A stretch of DNA of 11,468 nucleotides, from NCBI GenBank assembly GCA_034432435.1, contig DAOUBS010000005.1, positions 1 to 11,468 of the forward strand, read 5' to 3'. Made by a program: the position numbers and the translations under genes. Numbering within the stretch: the stretch's first letter is position 1; the number at the start of each line of letters is the position of its first letter. Positions 1 through 7,212 of the stretch are shown here, piece by piece. The notes beneath the pieces are model-generated. The model was not told the origin of the DNA. It made no database searches and saw only the letters and a program-made list of their open reading frames with translations. Origin of the DNA: JANWYT01 sp034432435 (GTDB lineage Bacteria; Chloroflexota; Anaerolineae; Aggregatilineales; Phototrophicaceae).

Positions 1-705
1 GGTGACGTAGCTTACGCGGGCTTGCAGCGCACGGATGAGCGGCTCTGCTGGGTCTAGCACGCTGCCGTAGTCTGAGGCGCTCAAGATGATATCTGCGAGG
101 TGGACGTACATCGGCGCGAGTGAACGTAGGTCTTCTTGTGCGGCAGCGGCGGCCTCCTCAGTGTTCATGATGTCCACGTAATCCTTGCCCTGAAACGTCG
201 CAAGGCCTTCGCGCGTCTTTTGCGCAAGCTGCACGTTGCGTTTGACTCGCTCAGCGCGTTCTTCTGGTTTTAGTTTTTTTTCCTCGGCGGCGAGGCGCTC
301 TTGAATCGTGTCTGTCGGCGGGGGGAAGCTGACAGCGCCCATGCTGTAGAGCGCTAGCGCCATCAACGCGGTGGTTCGGCCGCTGCCGGGAATGCCGTGG
401 ATGGCCACATGGCGCGCACCGAGGCCGACTTCATCCAGACTGTGAGTTGTGATATTGTAAGATGCGTATAAGGCAGGGTATTCATGAGTGTGTGGTACTC
501 TGAACATAACGCTCTTGGTTAGGTTCTCATCGATGGGCGCGATGAGCGGTGGTTTTTGGACGAAGCGCGGTTCAATCAAAACATCAGTGAGCGGGGCAGC
601 AAACCCCAACAAGTGATGGCGTTGGCAGAACGCCCGCAGTTCAGCAGCGTAGCCGCGGTGCTGGCGAGCAGGAGCAGCAGGATGGGGTCGTTTGGCCAAA
701 GTCAT
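1..705 (-). CDS. NACHT/STAND-like P-loop NTPase, N-terminal part (C-terminus beyond left edge)
   Basis: The first 235 residues of a larger protein are visible and the frame is open to the window edge. Residues 1-100 are a soluble segment I do not recognise as a domain. Residues 104-112 read GIPGSGRTT, a P-loop of the GxxxxGK[ST] type in which R110 replaces the usual lysine. A charged, helical stretch follows (about 131-195, rich in Glu, Lys and Arg). Then comes PMYVHLADI (198-206), which resembles the second strand of NACHT ATPases, where 'lPvlvpl' is typical. Walker B and the sensor region would lie outside the window. The ATG at 705 is fixed by an in-frame TGA 15 bases upstream with no other start codon between, and by GAAAGG 8 bases ahead. 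The protein is encoded divergently from the glycan operon, so a functional link is not implied. STAND proteins are usually signalling or scaffold switches; no effector domain can be seen here. An AAA-type ATPase is the main alternative. Confidence 0.7.
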   Translation of the reverse strand, partial: MTLAKRPHPAAPARQHRGYAAELRAFCQRHHLLGFAAPLTDVLIEPRFVQKPPLIAPIDENLTKSVMFRVPHTHEYPALYASYNITTHSLDEVGLGARHVAIHGIPGSGRTTALMALALYSMGAVSFPPPTDTIQERLAAEEKKLKPEERAERVKRNVQLAQKTREGLATFQGKDYVDIMNTEEAAAAAQEDLRSLAPMYVHLADIILSASDYGSVLDPAEPLIRALQARVSYVT

Positions 706-762
706 AGGGTGGGCCTTTCAAATGGATTTCAATAGCTAAATGCGCAAACAAAATACGCTAGT

Positions 763-790
763 ATTGTAAGGGACTTTGTCGGTTTACCAA
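763..790 (-). promoter_or_regulatory. Candidate sigma70-type promoter for the leftward NTPase gene
   Basis: Read on the minus strand, TTGGTA (790-785; 4 of 6 to TTGACA) is followed after 16 bases by TACAAT (768-763; 5 of 6 to TATAAT). The 721-770 block is only about 34% G+C by hand count, against 53% or more around it. A start site near 756 would give a leader of about 50 bases before the ATG at 705. On the plus strand I found no equally good pair for the rightward operon; TAGTAT at 759-764 lacks a matching -35. The rightward promoter should nevertheless lie in 706-800, since this is the only gap ahead of the operon. Confidence 0.3.
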
Positions 791-793
791 CAT

Positions 794-798
794 AAAGG
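794..798 (+). promoter_or_regulatory. Ribosome binding site that sets the start at 806
   Basis: AAAGG lies 7 bases before the ATG at 806. The longer reading from a TTG at 776 has its purine-rich block (AAGGG at 768-772) only 3 bases away, which is too close. The extra ten residues it would add are polar and unlike the amphipathic start that precedes the first membrane helix. The ATG is therefore preferred. Confidence 0.6.
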
Positions 799-805
799 TT
801 GTGGC

Positions 806-2461
806 ATGCGCGTGTCGTACTCTAGTTATATTGCCCGCAGTGAGTGGAGGTGGCTGGTGGCCGTGGCGGCGTTGATCGTGACGCTGACAGCCCTGCCGGT
901 GCTCATTGCCGCACTGCTGACGGCGACACGCCCCGACTGGGAGTTCATGGGTGCAGTGCACCATATACCACTGGTCGCTGCTGACCTCAGCCGTATGTTT
1001 CAGGGGGGCAGTGGGCAAATTTTAACCTTCTTTCGCCACACCGCTGAGCCGCATCTGGCCATATTTGTTCAGCCTGTTTATGCGCTTTTGGGCGGCGTGG
1101 CGGCCTTTACAAGCATCCCACATGTAGTGATTTATCATGTGGGGCGTATCTTGGCCAGCTTATTCATGGCAGTGGCGCTCTATCACTTGGGGGCAAATAT
1201 CTGGGTGAAGGTGCGCGCGCGTCGCATCTTTTTTGTGCTGGCTTGGCTTGGCGGCGGGATTGGCTTCTTTTGGCTGCTGATTGATTCGTCGGCGCGTCCT
1301 ATTGACATGACCCTACCGGCGGCCTATCCCTTCTACGCTGCGCTAGTTAGCATCGACCTACCACTGTCAATTGGGGTCATCGCGCTCATTGTGTCGGTGT
1401 TTATCAGCGTGCTCAGGCCCGGGTTCCGTGAAGGGCCAACGATCAACAATGGCGGCACGACGTTAATGCTGAGTTCTCTTGTGCTGGCGCTGCTGCACCC
1501 AGCAGCGCTGCTGCCGCTGATGGGCGCGTTCATGTTTTGTGTCATATTGGATTGGTTCCTAAAGCGTCAATTAGTGGTGAACGAATGGCGCTGGCTGCTG
1601 TGGAGCATCGTGCCTGCGCTGCCGATTGCAACCTATCTAGCGGCTACGTTCTCGGCTAACCCTGTAGTCAGCTTGTGGCTGTCACAAGAGTATCAAGCGC
1701 CCTACATGCTCGGCGATATTCTCGGCAGTAACGTCGTTCTTCTGTTGGTGGCTGTTCCCGCGCTGTGGCGGGCAGTGCGCAGTTTTGCGCGCGACACGGA
1801 TCGATTGATGCTGTTGTGGTTGCTGGCTGTCGTTTTGCTTGGTGCATTTGCGCCGCGTTTTTCGGCCAATTTTATGACAGCGCTCACGCTGCCGCTGGCC
1901 TACTTTGCAACACGTGCGATTGAATCGGTTTGGTTAGAGTTTATTCAACGGTCATGGCAGCGCTGGGTTTATGTTGCAGCATCGCTGATGCTAGCGCTAA
2001 CGCCTTTATTCGTAGCCTTTAGCCCACTGGTTCCCATCATCGAAAACGTAGAGAACTCCAACGCGATCTTGCCGACTGCGTATCGTGATGCTGTGTCGTG
2101 GATTAGTACTCAGACATCACGAAGTGTCGTCATTCTGGCATCACCCACTGTCAGCGCATGGATCCCTGCGATGTCACATCATCGCGTTGTGTATGGTCAT
2201 CCCACTGAGACGATGTTTGCAGCCGCTCGGCGGTCGGATGTTCTAGAATGGTATCGGCGTGCTGACCAAACCGACTGTGATCTGCTGGCGACGCAGCAGC
2301 GGTCAACGTTGGGCAGCTTTTACGTGGAGTACGCGCTGGTTGGCCCGCTGGAGCGTCAATTAGGGGCGGCTGCCTGCACGGCGCGTTGGGCATTGGTGCA
2401 TTCTGTGGATGGGATAGATGTGTATCAATGTGACTTTGCGTGTCGGACTGGGAGCCGCTGA
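806..2461 (+). CDS. GT-C-like polytopic membrane protein (putative polyprenyl-phosphate-sugar-dependent glycosyltransferase or relative)
   Basis: From the ATG at 806 this is 551 residues, with about ten hydrophobic segments between residue 15 and about 425 and a soluble C-terminal tail of about 110 residues. The first membrane helix (about 15-38) is followed by a long loop containing PDWEF (43-47), AADLSRM (58-64) and TAEPH (79-83), then a helix pair. This is the usual GT-C plan, in which the first outer loop carries the catalytic acid. The tail contains YGHPTET (463-469) and ends with a beta-rich 'ALVGPLERQLG...DGIDVYQC' pattern. I recall these features from Chloroflexota membrane proteins loosely placed near GT39, but cannot verify this. 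In the relatives I remember, an Asp sits where L56 is here, so activity is uncertain. It is the first gene of the operon and is followed after 3 bases by the phosphoglycosyltransferase gene. Sampled G+C (about 52-55%) is lower than in genes further right. Substrate unknown. Confidence 0.65.
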   Translation: MRVSYSSYIARSEWRWLVAVAALIVTLTALPVLIAALLTATRPDWEFMGAVHHIPLVAADLSRMFQGGSGQILTFFRHTAEPHLAIFVQPVYALLGGVAAFTSIPHVVIYHVGRILASLFMAVALYHLGANIWVKVRARRIFFVLAWLGGGIGFFWLLIDSSARPIDMTLPAAYPFYAALVSIDLPLSIGVIALIVSVFISVLRPGFREGPTINNGGTTLMLSSLVLALLHPAALLPLMGAFMFCVILDWFLKRQLVVNEWRWLLWSIVPALPIATYLAATFSANPVVSLWLSQEYQAPYMLGDILGSNVVLLLVAVPALWRAVRSFARDTDRLMLLWLLAVVLLGAFAPRFSANFMTALTLPLAYFATRAIESVWLEFIQRSWQRWVYVAASLMLALTPLFVAFSPLVPIIENVENSNAILPTAYRDAVSWISTQTSRSVVILASPTVSAWIPAMSHHRVVYGHPTETMFAAARRSDVLEWYRRADQTDCDLLATQQRSTLGSFYVEYALVGPLERQLGAAACTARWALVHSVDGIDVYQCDFACRTGSR

Positions 2462-2464
2462 GGT

Positions 2465-3889
2465 ATGATCTTCGCACCGAGTGGCATTGGTCGTAAGCGC
2501 CTTCAATTACAAATCTCTGAGCGGCGACTGCTGCTCATGGCAGGCGACCTTGTGGCGTGTGTGTTGGCAGTGTTCATCGCGCTCTACATCTGGACGCTGG
2601 TAGCGCGTGAGCCGTTTAGTTGGGAATTTCTCGTGCCGCAGTTAGCTTGGGTGGTCGTGCTGCCGAGCTTGTGGCTGCTGCTAGCAGGGGCGAACAACTT
2701 CTATGAACTGCGCGTCGCAGCAGATCGGTCGCAGTCGGTAAGGCGTCTGGGACTCATCACATTACAGATGTTGGTGGTCTACCTGCTGGTTTTTTTCCTT
2801 TCAGATCGCACGTCGCTGCCGCGCTTGTTTATCGTGTACTATGGCGTGGCGGCCTTCACCCTTGTGGGGCTGTGGCGCTTTCTCAACCCGGCTCTGATTG
2901 GCTGGGCGAGCACACCGCGGCGGGTGTACGTTGTTGGCACGGATTGGGCGGCTGCGACGTTGATCGAAACACTGCGCTCTGAGGCCAGTGCGGTCTATGA
3001 CGTGGTCGGTGTGATTGGCCAGCCAGAGCAGATCGGGCAGTCGGTGGGCGGCGCGCCGGTCGTCGGCACATCTGACCAACTGCTGACGCTGCTGCTGCGT
3101 GATGAAGTGCGAGAGATTGTCGTCACCTCCACGCGCGAGTTAGATGGCAAGACGTTCCAAGCAGTGATGGACGCTTACGAACGCGGCGTCATCATCACGC
3201 CGATGCCTCTGCTATATGAACGAGTGACCGAGCGCGTGCCTGTGGAGCACGTAGGCAATAGCTGGGCAGTAGTGCTGCCTGTCGTCAACGAAAACGTGTT
3301 AAATCCTTACCCGTATCTGAAGCGCTTGATTGACATCACGCTTTCGCTTGTGGCGCTGATGCCTTACTTACTTTTGCTGCCTGTTATCGCCATTGCTATC
3401 AAGCGTGATTCGCCCGGCCCCGTGTTCTACACGCAGACTCGAGTTGGCCGTTACGGTCGTCTGTTCAACATCGTCAAGTTCCGCACTATGGTTGCCGACG
3501 CTGAGAAATACAGCGGAGCGGTGTTTGCCGGCGAGAACGACCCGCGCATCACGCGAGTCGGGCGGCTGCTACGGCGGACGCGCTTAGACGAACTTCCGCA
3601 GTTGATTAACATCCTGCGTGGCGACATGAGCTGGGTGGGGCCGCGCCCAGAACGCCCAGAGCATGTGGCGCGCTTGCAGGAGAAGATCCCATTTTATCGC
3701 ACTCGTCATGTGGTGCGGCCCGGCCTGACAGGGTGGGCACAGGTGCGCTATCACTACGGCGCAGATGACCACGACGCTATGGTGAAGCTGCAATATGACC
3801 TGTACTATATTCGGCATCAATCGGTGCTATTGGACGTGGACATCCTCATCCGCACGGTGGGTAAGGTGCTCAGCATGGCGGGACGTTGA
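2465..3889 (+). CDS. Polyprenyl-phosphate glycosylphosphotransferase (bacterial sugar transferase, WbaP/CpsE type)
   Basis: This 474-residue enzyme is predicted to transfer a sugar-1-phosphate from a nucleotide sugar to undecaprenyl phosphate at the inner face of the membrane, the committed step of surface-glycan assembly. The N-terminus has four membrane helices (within about 23-135). A Rossmann-like domain follows (strand ending VVG at 156-158), then a linker with VEHVGNSW (260-267) typical of long-form members, one re-entrant or membrane helix (about 290-312), and the catalytic domain. The latter shows KFRTM (338-342), RLDELPQ (373-379) with the D375/E376 pair that matches the catalytic dyad of PglC-type enzymes, and VGPRPERP (391-398). 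All key residues are present and the length fits the family. The ATG at 2465 lies 3 bases after the previous stop; GGGAG at 2450-2454 serves as ribosome binding site. Which sugar is used cannot be read from the sequence. This is the most secure assignment in the window. Confidence 0.95.
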   Translation: MIFAPSGIGRKRLQLQISERRLLLMAGDLVACVLAVFIALYIWTLVAREPFSWEFLVPQLAWVVVLPSLWLLLAGANNFYELRVAADRSQSVRRLGLITLQMLVVYLLVFFLSDRTSLPRLFIVYYGVAAFTLVGLWRFLNPALIGWASTPRRVYVVGTDWAAATLIETLRSEASAVYDVVGVIGQPEQIGQSVGGAPVVGTSDQLLTLLLRDEVREIVVTSTRELDGKTFQAVMDAYERGVIITPMPLLYERVTERVPVEHVGNSWAVVLPVVNENVLNPYPYLKRLIDITLSLVALMPYLLLLPVIAIAIKRDSPGPVFYTQTRVGRYGRLFNIVKFRTMVADAEKYSGAVFAGENDPRITRVGRLLRRTRLDELPQLINILRGDMSWVGPRPERPEHVARLQEKIPFYRTRHVVRPGLTGWAQVRYHYGADDHDAMVKLQYDLYYIRHQSVLLDVDILIRTVGKVLSMAGR

Positions 3890-3905
3890 CCGTCTTACTT
3901 GAGAT

Positions 3906-3909
3906 AGGA
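3906..3909 (+). promoter_or_regulatory. Ribosome binding site that sets a GTG start at 3917
   Basis: AGGA lies 7 bases before GTG 3917. An in-frame ATG at 3947 has no comparable site ahead of it (GGCGGCGCAAGTAAAGCC precedes it), so the GTG start is chosen. It adds ten polar residues in front of the first membrane helix. The 27-base gap here (3890-3916) is the largest inside the operon and shows no hairpin. Confidence 0.55.
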
Positions 3910-3916
3910 TTCTTGT

Positions 3917-5767
3917 GTGAGCACATCTGGCGGCGCAAGTAAAGCCATGGCGAACAGACGGCGAACGCTTGAGCGGGTTCTTTCCCTGATCCCAACACTT
4001 TATCTGCTGCTGCTGGGGGGCACGTGGAACGGGGTGCTCGCGTCGCAGTTTCAAATGCTCACGCTGCTGCTGTTGGGTGGGGCGGTCGTGTTGTGGCGTG
4101 TTGTGCGCTGGCGGGCGGGTTGGGTGTGGCATCGCACGCCGCTAGATGGGCTGCTGGTGCTGTGGGGCGCTGCGTTTGCTGTGTCCGTTGCCGCTAACCC
4201 TGAAACGTGGCGGCGCAGCGCCGAAGCCTTATGGTACATGCTGCTGTACGTGCTAGTGTGGTATGCTGTGGCGGACGCGCTGGCTAATGGGATGGATCGG
4301 CGCGCTTGGCTCAACGCGGTGGCGTTGGTTGGCGTAATTCAACTGCCGATTGTCGCGCTGCAAGTGGTGAACTTCTACTCTCAGGGTGGGACGGGGCTGC
4401 CGCGCCCGGTGGGGCTGGCAGGCAATCCGAACCTACTAGGGGCGTACTACGTCGTGTTTCTGCCGCTGGCAGTAACCGCTTGGTTAGAGGCGCAAAATCG
4501 GCCGGCGCGTGTGGTGCTGGGCGCATATGCGGTCGTTACTGCGCTTGTCTTGGCGGCGACGTTCTCACGCGGGGCGTGGGTGGGGGGCGCGGCGGCCATC
4601 GGCATGATCGGCGTGTTTGCGCTCGTTCAGCACGGCGTTACGTCCCCACAGTCCGCATGGCGAGCGTGGCATAGCCTCACCAGACAGAGGCGGCGGCAAG
4701 TGGTGGCGCTGGGCGTTGTTGGCGTGGTGGGGGCGGTGGGGCTGATCGTGGTGCTGTTGGCATCGTTCAACGCGAGCGGGCGCGGCGCAGAGCTGCGGAC
4801 GCTGCTGTGGGAGTATGCTTGGGAGATGTTCGCGCGGCAGCCGCTTACTGGCGAAGGGCTGTTCACCTATGGGTATCACTTGGGGGCGTTTTGGTCGATC
4901 CCGCCAGAGCAGCCGCATTCACACCCGCACAACCTGCTGCTGCTGGTGCTCTCGGAGTTGGGACTGCTGGGTGGGATCGTCGGCGTGGCTACTGTGGGTG
5001 TAATTGTGTGGAGCGTGCGCGCCACGTGGCCGTGTCTGGCGCTCGACCAGCGCTGGCCTTACGCTGCCGCAGTGAGTGCGCTCGTCGGAAGCGCAGTCCA
5101 TCACCTGCTCGACACGCCGATGATGATGCCTGCGGTGGCCTTGTTGATCGTCCTGTTGGTCGCGCTGGTGTCCGTGCCGCATCCATCTGTGCCGATGCAA
5201 GCGACGTGGCGCAAAGTGGGGCATCCGATCGGGATGGGCGTGCTCTGGGCGGCCCTGTTGGGCGTGGGGATGTGGCAGTCGGGGATCATCGCGCAGTACA
5301 ACGGGATTCTGGCTGATGCGGTTCGCGCTGGCAACCCATCGCTGGCAGCGCAGCGGCTGGAACAGATCATCGCACAGGATCCCTTTAACGCGGCTTACCG
5401 TCGGCAGCAGGCTTATCTGCTTGGCCTCGCGGCGGATCGTGACCCGGCTGATCTGGATGCTGCGCTCAGCGCTTATGAGTTTCTGCACACGCTAGAGCCG
5501 TTCTACGCGGTGGACTTTCTCAACCACGCGGCGCTGCGTTGGCAGGCAGATCAGCAGGCTGAGGCGCGAGCGTTGGCGGCGCAGGCCGCTTCCATCGCGC
5601 CTGATTGGCGGCTCGCGCGTGACCTTTCAGCCTACTACAACGGCGACGCCGCCAGCCCACCGCAGCGAGTTGAATCGATCTACGCGCCTAACACGGCCTA
5701 CTTTCAGATGCTGCGATTTATCATTGTGACGGAACTGCTGCCTCAGATAGAGAGACCAACCTCGTGA
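3917..5767 (+). CDS. O-antigen ligase/polymerase-family membrane protein with TPR-like C-terminal domain
   Basis: The 616-residue product has about ten to eleven membrane helices to residue about 410, one more helix at about 437-455, and a soluble helical tail. Two family hallmarks are clear. The first is FSRGAW (216-221), with R218 in the place of the conserved ligase arginine. The second is HN (338-339), nine residues, then GLLGGIV, an exact fit to the H[NSQ]-x9-GxxGxx[GTV] motif described for WaaL ligases. Family members join or polymerise lipid-linked oligosaccharides on the outer face. The tail (about 468-600) has two or three helical pairs of TPR character, for example the stretch with 'AAQRLEQIIAQDPFN' and a later 'EARALAAQAASIAPD', probably for partner or acceptor binding. 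The sequence alone cannot decide between ligase, Wzy-type polymerase and protein O-oligosaccharyltransferase. The stop overlaps the next start by four bases (GTGA). Confidence 0.85.
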   Translation: MSTSGGASKAMANRRRTLERVLSLIPTLYLLLLGGTWNGVLASQFQMLTLLLLGGAVVLWRVVRWRAGWVWHRTPLDGLLVLWGAAFAVSVAANPETWRRSAEALWYMLLYVLVWYAVADALANGMDRRAWLNAVALVGVIQLPIVALQVVNFYSQGGTGLPRPVGLAGNPNLLGAYYVVFLPLAVTAWLEAQNRPARVVLGAYAVVTALVLAATFSRGAWVGGAAAIGMIGVFALVQHGVTSPQSAWRAWHSLTRQRRRQVVALGVVGVVGAVGLIVVLLASFNASGRGAELRTLLWEYAWEMFARQPLTGEGLFTYGYHLGAFWSIPPEQPHSHPHNLLLLVLSELGLLGGIVGVATVGVIVWSVRATWPCLALDQRWPYAAAVSALVGSAVHHLLDTPMMMPAVALLIVLLVALVSVPHPSVPMQATWRKVGHPIGMGVLWAALLGVGMWQSGIIAQYNGILADAVRAGNPSLAAQRLEQIIAQDPFNAAYRRQQAYLLGLAADRDPADLDAALSAYEFLHTLEPFYAVDFLNHAALRWQADQQAEARALAAQAASIAPDWRLARDLSAYYNGDAASPPQRVESIYAPNTAYFQMLRFIIVTELLPQIERPTS

Positions 5768-7212
5768 AGCTTAGCCTTGAACAAGCGACCGTGTTGATAT
5801 TGATTGCCTTGTTGGTGGCGATTGCGACGCGCGTGCCCGTTGACACTGACACATGGTGGCATCTGCGCAGCGGCGAGCACACCCTCACCTACGGGATGAT
5901 CTACGCGGATCCGTTCTCGCACACGTTTGAGGGGCAGAAGTGGGTCAATCACAGTTGGGGCGCGCAGCTTGTGCTGGTGGGGATGTATCGGCTGTTAGGG
6001 AACGTTGGGCTGTCGCTCTACACGACGCTGTTGGCGGTTTGGGGGGTGATGGCGCTCTACCCAGTGATGCGCGGACCAGCGCTGCTACGGGCGTTCGTGC
6101 TGGTGTTGGTCGCGGCGACGGCGTCGGTGTTTTGGTCAGCGCGCCCACAGATGACGTCGTTCTTGCTGAGCGCGGTCTTTCTGGCGGTGCTGTATCGCTA
6201 CACGCAGACGCCGACGCGGCATATCGGCTGGCTCGTCCCGCTGATGGCGTTGTGGGCCAACCTCCACGCGGGTTACAGCATCGGCTTCATCTTCATGGGC
6301 GCGTTTGTAATCGGGATGGTGCTCAATCGGTTGAGCCAAGTTGAAACTGCCTACACCCTGCGCGATGTGGGCGTGCTGGCGCTGGTGGCAGCGGCATGTG
6401 TGCCGATGCTGCTGCTCACGCCCTATGGGGTTGACACGCTGCGCGTCCCCTTTGAGACGGTCGGGATCGGCGCGCTGCGCCAATTCGTCCAAGAGTGGAA
6501 CTCGCCCAACTTCCAACAGAGCGGCACATGGCCGATGATCGCCATGGTGATTGTCAGCGTTGGGGCGGCGTGGGCGAGCCGTTCTAAGTGGGACTGGGTG
6601 GGCTTTCTGCTGTGGGGGGGGACGCTGTTCATGGCGCTGCTCTACGGGCGGAACTTTGCGGTGTTCGCGGTGGCGGCTGCGCCGGTTTTGAGCGTCTGGC
6701 TGGATGACGCGCTGCGAGCGCGCGGCTGGTCGCTGCGCTCACGCCCGACGGTGACAGCGCGTCAAAACCGCTTGAACTGGGCGCTGGTGGTCGTCGTGTG
6801 GGTGGGGGTGCTCTTGTACATAGTCGGGGCAGTTTGGCCCGCGCGCGTCATCCGTGAGGCCCAGCGCGCTTTCCTGCCCGTAGACGCGGCAGCGTGGCTG
6901 CGCCAGCAAGCCCCGAGCGGCAACCTGTTTAACAGCTACAATTGGGGTGGTTACATCATCTTCACTGTGCCCGAGCAGCCGGTGTTCATCGACGGGCGAA
7001 CCGACTTGTACGGCGAATTTGTAAGACAATATGTTCAAATTGCGAATGCGCTAGGGCGCTGGCGAGACTTGATCGACGAATACGAGATTGACGTGGTGTT
7101 AGTGGAAGCCAACAGCGGCTTGAGCGCAGCCCTGCGCCGTGAAGCGGGCTGGACGTTGGCCTATTCAGACGAGTTGGCGGTGATCTACACCCGCGAGGAG
7201 GCCACGCCGTGA
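5764..7212 (+). CDS. GT-C-like membrane protein with DxDxWWHL first-loop motif and extracytoplasmic C-terminal domain
   Basis: This is a 482-residue protein with one helix (about 8-22), then VDTDTWWHLRSGE (26-38). D27 and D29 sit where GT-C enzymes carry the catalytic acid. FSHTFEGQKWVNHSWGA follows in the same outer loop. About nine more helices run to residue about 365; WANLHAGY (164-171) is another family mark. The C-terminal part (about 370-482) is soluble: a PVDAAAWL helix start, DGRTDLY (410-416), and YEIDVVLVE (440-448). I recognise the group as a widespread family of uncharacterised membrane proteins resembling dolichyl-phosphate-mannose:protein mannosyltransferases, but no member I can name has a proven reaction. 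The GTG start overlaps the upstream stop (GTGA) and a GA-rich block at 5750-5755 precedes it, so translation is probably coupled to the ligase gene. The gene contains a run of eight G at 6614-6621. Confidence 0.75.
   Translation: MKLSLEQATVLILIALLVAIATRVPVDTDTWWHLRSGEHTLTYGMIYADPFSHTFEGQKWVNHSWGAQLVLVGMYRLLGNVGLSLYTTLLAVWGVMALYPVMRGPALLRAFVLVLVAATASVFWSARPQMTSFLLSAVFLAVLYRYTQTPTRHIGWLVPLMALWANLHAGYSIGFIFMGAFVIGMVLNRLSQVETAYTLRDVGVLALVAAACVPMLLLTPYGVDTLRVPFETVGIGALRQFVQEWNSPNFQQSGTWPMIAMVIVSVGAAWASRSKWDWVGFLLWGGTLFMALLYGRNFAVFAVAAAPVLSVWLDDALRARGWSLRSRPTVTARQNRLNWALVVVVWVGVLLYIVGAVWPARVIREAQRAFLPVDAAAWLRQQAPSGNLFNSYNWGGYIIFTVPEQPVFIDGRTDLYGEFVRQYVQIANALGRWRDLIDEYEIDVVLVEANSGLSAALRREAGWTLAYSDELAVIYTREEATP
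6614..6621 (+). repeat. Homopolymeric G8 tract within the DxDxWWHL gene
   Basis: Eight consecutive G encode part of a Leu-Trp-Gly-Gly-Thr stretch in a membrane helix. It is the longest of many G runs on the coding strand; G7 at 7344-7350 is next. The frame is intact as given. Confidence 0.9.
7196..7201 (+). promoter_or_regulatory. Consensus ribosome binding site AGGAGG inside the preceding gene
   Basis: AGGAGG sits 7 bases ahead of GTG 7209 and within the last codons of the upstream gene. It is the only full consensus site among the operon starts, and it supports both the GTG start and independent re-initiation at this junction. Confidence 0.75.

Noticed and set aside
264..271. Run of eight T as a terminator, or as a -1 frameshift site on the minus strand (A8 followed by C)
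   Set aside because: No stable hairpin precedes it and it lies inside the coding region of the NTPase. The A-run is phased as AAA AAA C, not the A AAA AAC phase needed for a classic -1 slip, and the frame continues normally.
1..705. NACHT-like NTPase as an anti-phage defence gene
   Set aside because: Only the N-terminal part is visible, no effector domain is seen, and the neighbours are glycan genes without other defence genes. The family has many non-defence members.
776..805. TTG start for the first operon gene, adding ten residues
   Set aside because: The ribosome binding site ahead of the TTG is only 3 bases away, whereas AAAGG is correctly spaced before the ATG at 806.
3886..3910. Internal promoter between the phosphoglycosyltransferase and ligase-like genes (TTGACC and TAGGAT)
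   Set aside because: The spacer is only 13 bases, too short for sigma70, and TAGGAT overlaps the ribosome binding site.
3947..3949. ATG as start of the ligase-like gene
   Set aside because: No purine-rich site precedes it; GTG 3917 has AGGA at 7 bases.
4306..5500. Long open frames on both strands overlapping the ligase-like gene
   Set aside because: They are shadow frames caused by high G+C: no family features, Arg/Ala/His-rich translations, and they fully overlap a gene with clear motifs.
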